Translations under genes and position numbers: made by a program
Part shown: positions 8,213 through 15,850 of the stretch, one piece after another
Layout: the number at the start of each line of letters is the position of its first letter
Position numbering within the stretch: position 1 is the first letter of the stretch
Notes under the pieces: generated by a model
Told to the model about the DNA's origin: nothing
Databases searched by the model: none
Seen by the model: the letters and a program-made list of their open reading frames with translations, nothing else
From: CAKVON01 sp902475665
GTDB lineage: Bacteria > Actinomycetota > Coriobacteriia > Coriobacteriales > Atopobiaceae
NCBI GenBank assembly: GCA_036321795.1
Contig: JAWQCY010000006.1
Location: forward strand, 114,271-178,270
Length of the DNA stretch: 64,000 nucleotides
Reading direction: 5' to 3'

Positions 8213-9607
8213 ATGACTAGGACCACCGCAGCTAAGACCACCGCCGCGACCTCGGGCGAGAAGTGCGTCGGGCGCACCGCTGCCGCGGGCCCCTCCGACC
8301 GCAGCTCCCGCGCCGCCTACCAGGGTGAGCTTCCCCTTACTCGCAACCACTCCGCAAACGCCGACTCCTGGGCCACCGGGCTCAACAACAACATCCTGGT
8401 GCTTGGCTGCTCGGGCGGGGGCAAGACGCGACACCACGTCAAGCCCACCCTTATGCAGTGCCAGGGTTCCTACGTCGTCCTCGACGGCAAGGGCCGCCTT
8501 TGGGACGAGATGGCCCCCTTCATGGCGCTCAATGGCTACATGGTCGATCGCCTAGACTTCACCGGGATCGGCGACGACTCGGTCGGCTACGACCCGCTCG
8601 CACAGGTGCGCTGGAGGCACGGCGCTCCCGTCCAGGCCGACATCATCTCCATCGCAAGGGCCATCTGCCCGGTAGACCAGCACGGGTCCGACCCGTTCTG
8701 GGGGCTTGCCGCCGCCAACTACCTGGCAAGCTTCATCGCGTACGTCTTCGAGGCGCTGCCCGAGCGAGAGTGGAACTTCTCGAGCGTAACGCGCGTCTTC
8801 GAGCAGGCGTGCGACGGCCGCGAGTGCACCATGTTCGACCAGCTTGCCGACGAAGACCCCACGAGCTACGCGGTCTCCCTCTACCGTCGCGCCAAGGCAA
8901 CCAAGGCGGCGAGCAAGATGCACGCCAGCATCATGGGCATCATCGCGGCGAACCTCCTGCCGCTCTCGTTTGACGCCGCCGTGCGCTGCTTTCGCAATCC
9001 CAACCAGGTCGACCTGGCGTCCTTTGGGTCCCAGAGGCGTGTCCTGTTTGTGACCATGGACGACCTCGACGACAGCCTCGCGCCGCTCACCAGCCTCTTT
9101 GTGACGCAGCTCATCCGACGTCTGTGCGACGCCGCCGACGCCACGCCCGCGGGTCGGCTTGACGTGCCCGTCCGCCTTGTGTTGGACGACTTTGCCAACC
9201 TCAACCTTCCCGGCATCGACGACGTGCTCGCCGTCATCCGCAGCCGCGAGATCAGCTGCACGCTCGTCTGCCAGACGGTGAGCCAGCTCGAGGCGCGCTA
9301 CGGCGTGGCCGCCGCCAACTCGATCGTCGGCAACTGCGACCGCCAGCTGGTCATGGCCTTCCAGGACGAGCGCACCGCCAGCTATTTCGGGACGCGTGCC
9401 GACAGGCCGGCCCCGGTGCTGCTGGAGACCCCCATGGACAAGTGGTGGCTCTTCGAGCGTGGCCAGGCGGGCGTGCTCGACGACGCCTACCGCCTTGAGG
9501 ACCATCCCGCCTACGACAGGCTGCGTCTGACGCGTGGCTTCGAGATGGCTGGCGGCATTCGTGAGGTTGAGGCCGCCGCCGGTTCCAACCCTTCCCTTTG
9601 CGAGTAA
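8213..9607 (+). CDS. VirD4/TraG-type coupling ATPase without membrane anchor
   Basis: This 464-residue protein belongs to the type IV secretion coupling ATPases. Walker A is GCSGGGKT (residues 65-72), followed by VVLDGKGRLWDEM. Walker B is RLVLDDFANL at about 320-330, then the conserved segment LVCQTVSQLEARYG. The central region (GSDPFWGLAAANYLASF) also matches the family. Unlike conjugative coupling proteins it has no N-terminal membrane helices, and no relaxase, mating-pore or other type IV genes are visible in the window. It lies between clpP and an unknown gene with nine-base gaps and its own GGGGGG ribosome binding site. It could act as a hexameric motor that moves DNA or protein; pairing with ClpP as an unfoldase is speculation. 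Confidence 0.85.
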   Translation: MTRTTAAKTTAATSGEKCVGRTAAAGPSDRSSRAAYQGELPLTRNHSANADSWATGLNNNILVLGCSGGGKTRHHVKPTLMQCQGSYVVLDGKGRLWDEMAPFMALNGYMVDRLDFTGIGDDSVGYDPLAQVRWRHGAPVQADIISIARAICPVDQHGSDPFWGLAAANYLASFIAYVFEALPEREWNFSSVTRVFEQACDGRECTMFDQLADEDPTSYAVSLYRRAKATKAASKMHASIMGIIAANLLPLSFDAAVRCFRNPNQVDLASFGSQRRVLFVTMDDLDDSLAPLTSLFVTQLIRRLCDAADATPAGRLDVPVRLVLDDFANLNLPGIDDVLAVIRSREISCTLVCQTVSQLEARYGVAAANSIVGNCDRQLVMAFQDERTASYFGTRADRPAPVLLETPMDKWWLFERGQAGVLDDAYRLEDHPAYDRLRLTRGFEMAGGIREVEAAAGSNPSLCE

Positions 9608-9616
9608 GGAGAGCCC

Positions 9617-10279
9617 ATGCCCATCCAGAAGAACCAGGTCAACGGCCCGATCTCGAGCCCTGACACGCGCTCGGGCGCATTCGCCCGCTCGGACGAGCGC
9701 CCCTCCCTCGACGAGCTCATCGCCCGCGCGGACTCGGAGTCGCGCGAGCACGGCCGACGCGAGGTCGCCGCCGCAAGGTTGGCCGAGTTCGACGCGAGCG
9801 ACGCCTACCGCCGAAGCAGGGAGGACCTCCTTGCCCTGGTCGGCCCCATCGTCGACGTCCTGCCGACCATGGAGGGCTACCAGCGGGAAAAGGTCCCCGG
9901 CTTCTGCCCGTCGTCCGGCGCCTCGGCCGCGAGGGAGCCTCCCGTCGAGGTCGACCCCGATTGCCTGGGGTTGGTTAACCCCGCGATTGTGTTTACGCAC
10001 GACATGAAGGAGTCTCCCTACAGCCCGCTCGTCCTCTCGGACGACGATTCGTACCAGGAGGCCCTTGACGCGACCGAGATGCTCTCGCAGTTTTGGGAGG
10101 GCACGGCCTCTGCCAACGAGCTGTCGCTCGCCCGTGCCCTCATCGTGCACGTCGTGTTGGCCTACCCCGACCTGCGCGAGGCCGTCTTCGAGCGTGCGTC
10201 AATCGTCGCGCGCGGCCTATCGGGGTCCGTCCGCTGGTGTTTCGAGGGATGGTCTAAGGCCTCCGACACCCTGCGTTAG
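9617..10279 (+). CDS. Unknown protein, third gene of the ClpP/VirD4-like operon
   Basis: The 220-residue product is not recognised. It is acidic and soluble, with no signal peptide or membrane segment. The N-terminal 70 residues are charged and probably partly disordered (RSDERPSLDELIARADSE). A central segment reads FTHDMKESPYSPLVLSDDDS. The C-terminal 70 residues are predicted helical. AAGGAGAG precedes the ATG, and the nine-base gap from the VirD4-like gene implies cotranscription. Its position suggests an adaptor, substrate or accessory factor for the ClpP/ATPase pair. A bidirectional terminator follows. Confidence 0.8.
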   Translation: MPIQKNQVNGPISSPDTRSGAFARSDERPSLDELIARADSESREHGRREVAAARLAEFDASDAYRRSREDLLALVGPIVDVLPTMEGYQREKVPGFCPSSGASAAREPPVEVDPDCLGLVNPAIVFTHDMKESPYSPLVLSDDDSYQEALDATEMLSQFWEGTASANELSLARALIVHVVLAYPDLREAVFERASIVARGLSGSVRWCFEGWSKASDTLR

Positions 10280-10295
10280 CCAGGCGCATCTCGCA

Positions 10296-10334
10296 CTGCC
10301 GAGAAGGACTGCCGAGAAGGACTATCGAGAAGGG
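10296..10334. repeat. Three tandem 13-bp copies of the dispersed CTGCCGAGAAG motif
   Basis: CTGCCGAGAAGGA is repeated at 10296-10308 and 10309-10321, and a third copy with changes (CTATCGAGAAGGG) occupies 10322-10334. The same motif is scattered singly elsewhere in the window, so this is the only tandem cluster of it seen here. Confidence 0.85.
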
Positions 10335-10335
10335 C

Positions 10336-10375
10336 GGGCGGCCCCGGCTCACGGTGGAGGGGGCCGCCCTTCTCG
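10336..10375. terminator. Bidirectional terminator between convergent genes
   Basis: The arms GGGCGGCCCC (10336-10345) and GGGGCCGCCC (10360-10369) pair perfectly and TTCTC follows. It lies between the unknown gene of the ClpP operon and the convergent radical SAM gene. Confidence 0.7.
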
Positions 10376-10407
10376 GCGGATACGCGCGCGTCTGCCTCGT
10401 GGCGCGC

Positions 10408-11859
10408 CTACTGCATGGCCGTGGGCCTGTCGGTGTAGCCGAAGTGGCCCTGCTCGGCGAACTTGTCTATGTCGGACGTCGCCATGCCCTGCGAGTGGTC
10501 GCTCACGTGGCGCTTCTCGTACATCGGGTCGTTCGGGTTGTCCCACAGGCGGTTCGCCACCGGCGCCCAGGCGTGCGCGGCCTCGACGGTCTTCTCGCGA
10601 AGCTGCTCCGGGGTCTCCCTCTCCACGAGGTCGGTGGAGTGGGCTCCGCTCTCGGCCACGAGCTCGGGGAGCGTGTCGGGGTTCTCGAGCATCGGGCACG
10701 GCTTGAGGTGGTTGGCGTTGAAGGGCTGGCCCTCGTAGTACTTCATGAAGATGGGGCTGCCCAGCGCGTCGAGCAGGCTCACGTCGTGGATATTTGCGTT
10801 GGAGTAGTGGATGAAGACGCACGGCTCGACGTCGCCCGCCGCGTTGATGTGCAGGTAGCGACGGCCGCCGGCGATGCAGCCGCCCACGTACTCGCCGTCG
10901 TTTTGGAAGTCGAGGGTGAACAGCGGCTTCTTCTCGCGCATCTCGCGAACGAAGCGGTACATCCTCTCGCGCTGCTCGGGCGTGGGGATGAGGTCGGCCG
11001 TCGCGGCGCGGCCCACCGGCATGAAGTGGAAGTACCAGCAGAACAGCGCGCCCTTCTCGATCATCCAGTCCATGTTCTGCTCGGTGGCGATGGTGTCGGC
11101 GTTGGCGCGCGTCCAGCAGCACGAGATGCCAAACGGCAGCTGGTGGGAGCGCAGCAGGTCCATCGCGGCCTCGATCTTGGCGTAGGTGCCCTCGCCGCGG
11201 CGTGCGTCGGTCGTGTGCTCGTTGCCCTCGGCCGAGATCGCGGGCACGAAGTTGCCCACGCGGATCATGTCCTGGCAGAACTCCTCGTCGATGAGGGTGG
11301 CGTTGGTGAAGCAGAGAAACGCGCAGTCGGGGTGCTTCTCGCAGATCTTGATCAGGTCATGCTTGCGCACGAGCGGCTCGCCGCCCGTGTAGATGTACAT
11401 GTGGGTGCCGAGCTCGGTGCCCTGGCTGACGATCGAGTCGATGTCGTCGAACGAGAGGTTCTGCTGGTGGCCGTACTCCGCCGCCCAGCAGCCGGTGCAG
11501 CGTAGGTTGCAGGCGCTCGTCGGGTCCAGAAGGATGGCCCACGGGATGTTGCGCCGGTACTTCTCGCGAGCCTTCTCCTGGACGGGCCAGGCCAGCAGGT
11601 TGCCGTCGACCAGGAGCGCCTTGATCAGCTTGGTGCGCATCTCGGGATTGAGCCGAAACACGCGCATCATGAGGTCGTACCAGTTGCCACGGCTTTTGAT
11701 GACGTCGGTGAACGCCTGGCGCTGGACGGGGAACACGTTGTCCGGCACGAGCTTGTTGACGAGGTCCATGATCTTGTCGATGTGCTCGGTGGGGTTCTCG
11801 TCGAGATAGTCGACGAGCTTGTTGAGCGCCGCGCGCTCGGCGGCCTGGGTGAGTGACAT
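10408..11859 (-). CDS. Radical SAM protein of unknown reaction
   Basis: The 483-residue product binds a [4Fe-4S] cluster through C117, C121 and C124 (CNLRCTGC) and SAM through the GGEP motif at 159-162. A helical N-terminal domain of about 100 residues precedes the barrel. The C-terminal half has further cysteines (GGCIAG, EPCVFIHY, KPCPML) arranged like a SPASM-type auxiliary cluster. It is transcribed divergently from a TetR regulator, which probably controls it. Family relatives often neighbour TetR genes; the substrate is not known to me. A lipid- or peptide-modifying role would fit but is unsupported. The ATG at 11859 is preceded by a purine-rich GGAGGATCGC. Confidence 0.85.
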   Translation of the reverse strand: MSLTQAAERAALNKLVDYLDENPTEHIDKIMDLVNKLVPDNVFPVQRQAFTDVIKSRGNWYDLMMRVFRLNPEMRTKLIKALLVDGNLLAWPVQEKAREKYRRNIPWAILLDPTSACNLRCTGCWAAEYGHQQNLSFDDIDSIVSQGTELGTHMYIYTGGEPLVRKHDLIKICEKHPDCAFLCFTNATLIDEEFCQDMIRVGNFVPAISAEGNEHTTDARRGEGTYAKIEAAMDLLRSHQLPFGISCCWTRANADTIATEQNMDWMIEKGALFCWYFHFMPVGRAATADLIPTPEQRERMYRFVREMREKKPLFTLDFQNDGEYVGGCIAGGRRYLHINAAGDVEPCVFIHYSNANIHDVSLLDALGSPIFMKYYEGQPFNANHLKPCPMLENPDTLPELVAESGAHSTDLVERETPEQLREKTVEAAHAWAPVANRLWDNPNDPMYEKRHVSDHSQGMATSDIDKFAEQGHFGYTDRPTAMQ

Positions 11860-11914
11860 GCGATCCTCCCGTTGTGTGCGACTCCTGTGCGATTTCAGTA
11901 GATACTACCCATGT

Positions 11915-11959
11915 GTTGAATAACTAACATATGTGGAATAATAAGTGTGACTATTCAAC
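11915..11959. promoter_or_regulatory. Widely spaced inverted repeat in the radical SAM / TetR divergent promoter
   Basis: GTTGAATA (11915-11922) and TATTCAAC (11952-11959) are perfect inverted copies separated by an AT-rich spacer. This is the only AT-rich patch between the two divergent genes and the obvious place for both promoters and for TetR operator half-sites. Confidence 0.5.
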
Positions 11960-11972
11960 GAAGGCGGGTCCG

Positions 11973-12749
11973 ATGTGGACAAATCCACAGCTCGGGGCAC
12001 GGATGGGAGAAATCGTGGCTGCAAGGGAAGCGCGTGCCGATAAGGTCTCGCGTGCCAACAAGGGCTCGCGTGCCGAGAAGGACCGTCGGGCCGACACCGG
12101 GTCGCCCACGGCCGACGCCGATGCGTCCCGTGTCGACAGGAGGGTCGCCCGCAGTCGCGCGGCGATCCTGGGGGCGTTCGAGAAGCTCCTCGGCGAGCGG
12201 CCGCTCGCGCAGATAACCGTCTCGGCCATCGCGCGTGAGGCAAACATCGACCGCAAGACGTTCTACACGCACTTTGGCTCGGTCGACGGTCTTCTGGATG
12301 CCATCGCGCAGAGCGTCGTCACGCAGATTGCCGACGCCGTCGAGCTGGCCGTCGGCGACGCCGCGATCGAGGGAGGGGAGAGGGCGCGCGAGGCCGTTCA
12401 CGTGCTCTTCCGTGCGGTCAACGCCGCCATACGGGACAACCTGCTGCTCAACCAGCGCCTGGTGGAGAACCTGCCCGCGGACGACCTCATGTCGCGCGTG
12501 CGCGGCTCGCTGGAGCGCGAGATCTCCGCGAGGAGGTTGTTGCCCGACGACCTTCTCGACGAGTTGTACGACTACTACGTCTCGTTCATCCTGTCGGGGA
12601 TCGTCGGGATCTACCGTGCCTGGGCCCTCTCCGACGGCTCGATTCCGCTGGAGCGCGTGTCCCGGGTGGCGGACGACCTTACCATGCGGGGCCTGATGAG
12701 CCTGGAGGGGCCTGCGCCCGACGACGCGACCGCACCTGGGCGACCGTAG
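11973..12749 (+). CDS. TetR-family transcriptional regulator
   Basis: The helix-turn-helix region reads ITVSAIAREANIDRKTFYTHFGSVDGLLDAI, given here in outline: a textbook TetR DNA-binding domain starting about 80 residues in, followed by a helical effector domain of about 150 residues. The long N-terminal extension is basic and contains a degenerate repeat (RADKVSRANKGSRAEKDRRAD) encoded by imperfect 17-20 bp repeats that resemble the dispersed GCCGAGAAGG motif. The ATG at 11973 is chosen because GAAGG lies upstream and the ATG at 11931 falls inside the probable operator; 12003 is another option. It likely represses itself and the divergent radical SAM gene. A large hairpin overlaps its stop codon. 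Confidence 0.85.
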   Translation: MWTNPQLGARMGEIVAAREARADKVSRANKGSRAEKDRRADTGSPTADADASRVDRRVARSRAAILGAFEKLLGERPLAQITVSAIAREANIDRKTFYTHFGSVDGLLDAIAQSVVTQIADAVELAVGDAAIEGGERAREAVHVLFRAVNAAIRDNLLLNQRLVENLPADDLMSRVRGSLEREISARRLLPDDLLDELYDYYVSFILSGIVGIYRAWALSDGSIPLERVSRVADDLTMRGLMSLEGPAPDDATAPGRP

Positions 12750-12816
12750 GCCTGTCGCCCAGGCATGTGCGGTCGACAGGCCCGGTATCGTGGGTGCCAT
12801 GGGCAGACGGCACCCA
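12727..12816 (+). other. Structured region with alternative hairpins at the end of the TetR gene
   Basis: An 18-bp stem forms from 12727-12744 and 12754-12775 with a four-base bulge (12763-12766), spanning the TetR stop codon. A competing 9-bp stem uses GGCCTGTCG (12749-12757) and CGACAGGCC (12774-12782), which overlaps the first. A third hairpin, TGGGTGCC (12791-12798) with GGCACCCA (12809-12816), follows. There is no clear U-tract. It may be a terminator, or a leader that switches expression of the small membrane protein starting at 12890. Confidence 0.6.
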
Positions 12817-12889
12817 CGGGGTCGCCATCCGCCTGCCGAGAAGTGCGCCCGACTCGGGGCACCCATGACCATTTGGAGGTCCGATACCC

Positions 12890-13201
12890 ATGGCAGTGGT
12901 TGGGCTGTTGCTCTTTTGGCCGGTCGTGTTTCTGTGCGCCGGCGTGGCCATCCTGATCGGAGCCGCGGGCGCCGTCGTCAACTCGCTTGCGTTTCCGCTG
13001 CTCATCGCCTCGACCGTTGCCTCGGCCGTCGCCTGTGGCGTCGCGGTCCATGCGGCGTGGAGGAGATTCCACGACCACGCGGACGTCCCCCTGCGTAGCG
13101 TCGTGATCGCGGAGGTAGCCATTCTCGCGGTGGCGTTCGCGCTCTTCTGCGCGGCGACGTTCTACGGCGCGAACGCGCTCGTGGACTGGCTGCAGGCCTA
13201 G
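12890..13201 (+). CDS. Small membrane protein of unknown function
   Basis: The 103-residue product has three probable membrane helices (residues about 3-25, 30-52 and 70-95) joined by the short charged loop RRFHDHADVP. GGAGG lies eight bases before the ATG. It follows the TetR gene after a highly structured 140-bp spacer that also holds one CTGCCGAGAAG motif (12833-12843). I do not recognise the family. Confidence 0.75.
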   Translation: MAVVGLLLFWPVVFLCAGVAILIGAAGAVVNSLAFPLLIASTVASAVACGVAVHAAWRRFHDHADVPLRSVVIAEVAILAVAFALFCAATFYGANALVDWLQA

Positions 13202-13293
13202 GCCCGACCGACGCGGCACCCGACGCGCCCGTCCAATGTGCCGCCCAACGCCCCATGTTCGATTGCCAACCCACACACCACGGGAGTGCCCAC

Positions 13294-13635
13294 GTGAACA
13301 TCCAGATTTTCGGCACCAAGAAGAGCTTCGACACCAAGAAGGCCCAGCGCTGGTTCAAGGAGCGTCGCATTCGCTTCCAGTTCGTGGACCTTCGCGAGAA
13401 GGACATGAGCAAGGGAGAGCTGCGCTCGGTCATGCAGGCCGCGGGCGGTCTGGACGCGGTCCTGGACCCCAAGGCCAAGGATGCCGACACACTTGCCCTG
13501 GTGCAGAACCTCGCCGAGAGCCAGCGCTTTGACAAGCTGTTGGAGAACCAGCAGCTACTGCGCGAGCCGATCGTGCGCAACGGTCGCCAGGCGACGGTCG
13601 GCTACCGCCCCGAGGTCTGGGAGACCTGGGAGTAG
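13294..13635 (+). CDS. ArsC/Spx-like thioredoxin-fold protein lacking the catalytic cysteine
   Basis: The 113-residue product begins MNIQIFGTKKSFDTKKAQRW and ends with EPIVRNGRQATVGYRPEVW, matching the ArsC/Spx family in order and length. Where arsenate reductases and Spx have a cysteine after the first strand, this protein has GTKKSFDT, and it contains no cysteine anywhere. It is therefore unlikely to be an arsenate reductase and may act by protein contact, as some Spx/MgsR relatives do. The GTG at 13294 is chosen because GGGAG lies eight bases upstream; an in-frame ATG at 13255 would add an unrelated 13-residue tail. Confidence 0.82.
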   Translation: MNIQIFGTKKSFDTKKAQRWFKERRIRFQFVDLREKDMSKGELRSVMQAAGGLDAVLDPKAKDADTLALVQNLAESQRFDKLLENQQLLREPIVRNGRQATVGYRPEVWETWE

Positions 13636-13639
13636 GGCG

Positions 13640-14116
13640 CTACCTCTCCTGAATCTGCTTGCCGCAGAGGTGCTCGATGTCGACCTGGTAGAGCTGGGCG
13701 GCAGCGGCACCCTTGGCCACCTCGGCCTCGGCCTCGGCGGGGTCGGGATAGTACTTGAGCGCGAGCTCGCGGACCTTCTCGACAGTGAGGTCACGGTCCC
13801 CGACGAGGTGGCAGCGGCCGAAGACGACGGTGCTGCGCACGTAGGGGGCCCACTCGCCCTCGACGCGGATGTCCTCGCCGATGACCGTGAAGCAGACTCG
13901 GTCGTCGCGACGCAGCGAGTCGACCTTGTGGCCCGCCTTGGCACCGTGGAAGTAGATGCGGTTGGCATCCGCGTCGAAGACGTAGTTGACGGGCAGCGCG
14001 AAGGGATAGCCGTCGTCGCCGTTGACTGCCAGGATGCCACGGCGCCCGTGGAGCAGGACCTTGCGGGCGTCGCGGTCGGAAATTGCGTTTGACTTGCGTC
14101 GAAGCGGCCTGAACAT
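13640..14116 (-). CDS. Pyridoxamine 5'-phosphate oxidase-like flavin-binding protein
   Basis: The 158-residue product has the split-barrel flavin-binding fold of the Pyridox_ox_2 family. Motifs are HGRRGILAVNGDDGYPFALP, NYVFDADANRIYFHGAKAGHK (in part) and VCFTVIGE. The family includes flavin or F420 reductases and antibiotic-modifying enzymes, so the substrate is open. The ATG at 14116 has GGGGG upstream. It lies 10 bases downstream of a small membrane protein gene on the same strand and converges on the ArsC-like gene with only four bases between stops. Confidence 0.85.
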   Translation of the reverse strand: MFRPLRRKSNAISDRDARKVLLHGRRGILAVNGDDGYPFALPVNYVFDADANRIYFHGAKAGHKVDSLRRDDRVCFTVIGEDIRVEGEWAPYVRSTVVFGRCHLVGDRDLTVEKVRELALKYYPDPAEAEAEVAKGAAAAQLYQVDIEHLCGKQIQER

Positions 14117-14126
14117 GGTGTGCCCC

Positions 14127-14519
14127 CTAGCGATCGAGCTCCTTGCGGACCTTGCCGTCCAGCACGAGGCCGACCAGCGCGAGGATGGCTGACGCCGCGG
14201 GGGCCGCGGTAGCCACGGTCGTGCCCGCCATTGCCATGACGGCTGCCGCGCCGATGCCGGCAACGAGGTTCAGGATCGAGATGGCGTTGTGGCTGCCCAG
14301 CGCGCTCGGGCGGTTGGCGCCGCGGATGCCGCCGGCGCAGCAGGCGAGGCCCAAAATCGCGCTGGCGACGCAGAGCGCCTTGACGAGCCAGGGCATGTCG
14401 GCGACGATGCCGCCCTCGCCCGAGGCGGGTGCCGCGACGAAGGCGACGACCAAGACGGCGATGGCGACGACAAACTGGATGAGGCTGACGATCTTGAGTG
14501 CCTTGCGGTTCTCGGACAT
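14127..14519 (-). CDS. Four-helix membrane protein of unknown function
   Basis: The 130-residue product has four hydrophobic segments (about 10-32, 45-68, 75-97, 100-122) with a short basic N-terminus MSENRKALK and a charged tail GKVRKELDR. GAGGGAG precedes the ATG. It is the first gene of a two-gene unit with the flavin-binding protein. I do not recognise a named family; the layout resembles small actinobacterial membrane proteins of unknown role. Confidence 0.75.
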   Translation of the reverse strand: MSENRKALKIVSLIQFVVAIAVLVVAFVAAPASGEGGIVADMPWLVKALCVASAILGLACCAGGIRGANRPSALGSHNAISILNLVAGIGAAAVMAMAGTTVATAAPAASAILALVGLVLDGKVRKELDR

Positions 14520-14570
14520 GGCTGCTCCCTCACTGGCGTGCGCAAAGGTTTGCTGTTGATACGATAGACG

Positions 14571-14618
14571 AAAAAGAGGGGCCAGGCACGCCCGAGGGAT
14601 AGTCGGGCGTGCCTGGCC
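14571..14618 (-). terminator. Rho-independent terminator of the aldo/keto reductase gene
   Basis: Perfect 16-bp arms (14580-14595 and 14603-14618) enclose a seven-base loop. On the minus strand the hairpin is followed by CCTCTTTTTCG. Confidence 0.92.
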
Positions 14619-14670
14619 GTTGGGGATTCGCGTCGCCTGGCGCCTTGCCAGGGCTTGCGGGGCCGTGGAA

Positions 14671-15564
14671 CTACTCGCTGTCCAGCGGCATCTTGTGCGT
14701 GGGCGGCGGGAATGCCTCGTCGATCGCGGCGAGATCTGCATCGTCCAGGTGGACGCGCGCCGCCGCGGCGTTGCTCTCGGCGTGCTCGGCGCGACCGGTG
14801 CGCGGGGCGGTGATGGTGTGGCCGTCGCGGATGTTCCAGGCGAGAAGGACCTGCTGGACGGTGGCGTCGTGCTTCTGGGCGATCTGGGCCAGAACCGGGC
14901 TGTCCATGAGGCCCTCGCGCAGGCGGCCGGCCTGGGCGAGCGGGCAGTACGACATCAGCGTGACGTTGTGCTCGCGCATCCAGGGGATGAGGTCGAACTC
15001 GATGCCGCGGGAGCCCATGTGGTAGAGCACCTGGTTGATCTGGCAGTTCTCGCCACCCGGGATCGAGAAGAGCTCCTCCATGTCGGCGACGTCGTAGTTG
15101 GAGACACCCCAGGCGCGGATGAGGCCCTGCTCGCGAAGCTCCTCGAGGCAGGCGACGGTCTCGGCCAGGGGCACGTCACCCTCGCGCCAGTGGTGCAGGT
15201 AGAGGTCCATCTGCTCGATGCCCATGCGGTCGAGCGAGGCGCGGCAGCAGTCGAAGATGTGGTCGCGCCCGGCGTTCCACGGGTACACCTTGGAGATGAC
15301 GTAGAGCTCGTCGCGGGTGTGGTCGGCCATGATCTTGCGCATGGCGTCGCCCAGCAGGACCTCGGCCGCGCCCTCGCCGTACATCTCGGCGGTGTCGATC
15401 AGGGTGAGGCCCGCCTCGTAGCCACGAACGAGCGACTCGAGCTCGCGGTCGTGGACGGCGGGGTCCTCACCCAGGTACCAGGTGCCCTCGCCCAGGGCGG
15501 GGACCACGTCCCCGTTTGGGAGCGTGACCTGCGGCATGTTGTTGGCGACGACGTTTTTGGCCAT
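14671..15564 (-). CDS. Aldo/keto reductase
   Basis: The 297-residue NADPH-dependent oxidoreductase shows the family motifs LIDTAEMYGEG (catalytic Asp and Tyr), VISKVYPWN (catalytic Lys), the catalytic His in LYLHHWREG, GVSNYDV and the cofactor-binding NIRDGHTITAPRTG. The ATG at 15564 is chosen because AGGAGG lies five bases upstream and the sequence before it has no family similarity. Its substrate is probably a small aldehyde or ketone. It is monocistronic with a strong terminator. Confidence 0.93.
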   Translation of the reverse strand: MAKNVVANNMPQVTLPNGDVVPALGEGTWYLGEDPAVHDRELESLVRGYEAGLTLIDTAEMYGEGAAEVLLGDAMRKIMADHTRDELYVISKVYPWNAGRDHIFDCCRASLDRMGIEQMDLYLHHWREGDVPLAETVACLEELREQGLIRAWGVSNYDVADMEELFSIPGGENCQINQVLYHMGSRGIEFDLIPWMREHNVTLMSYCPLAQAGRLREGLMDSPVLAQIAQKHDATVQQVLLAWNIRDGHTITAPRTGRAEHAESNAAAARVHLDDADLAAIDEAFPPPTHKMPLDSE

Positions 15565-15850
15565 GGGCCCTCCTAACATCGGGTTTTCTTTGTCTTTAAG
15601 GTAGCGGTTGTCGCGGATTTGGCACGCGTCCGACCGTCCGACAGCGCGCGGCGTGTCGTAAGTGGTCGTCTTGGCGGATGGGACAAAGTTGTTCGACCGA
15701 TTGTTTTGCTTGCGCAAAAGCAAGGTCGAAAACCGCGTGACATCGGCGGGCTTGGGCTAGACTTTGGCATGTCAGCAATGCTGTTGATGGCCTGGCCACC
15801 ATTCCAGACCGTTCTTGTCCATAGGAGACGTCTCGTAGGGGAGAGCTGCC

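Noticed and set aside
8213..9607. Conjugative element or type IV secretion locus
   Set aside because: Only the coupling-type ATPase is present; no relaxase, VirB4, pilin or integrase lies within the chromosomal part.
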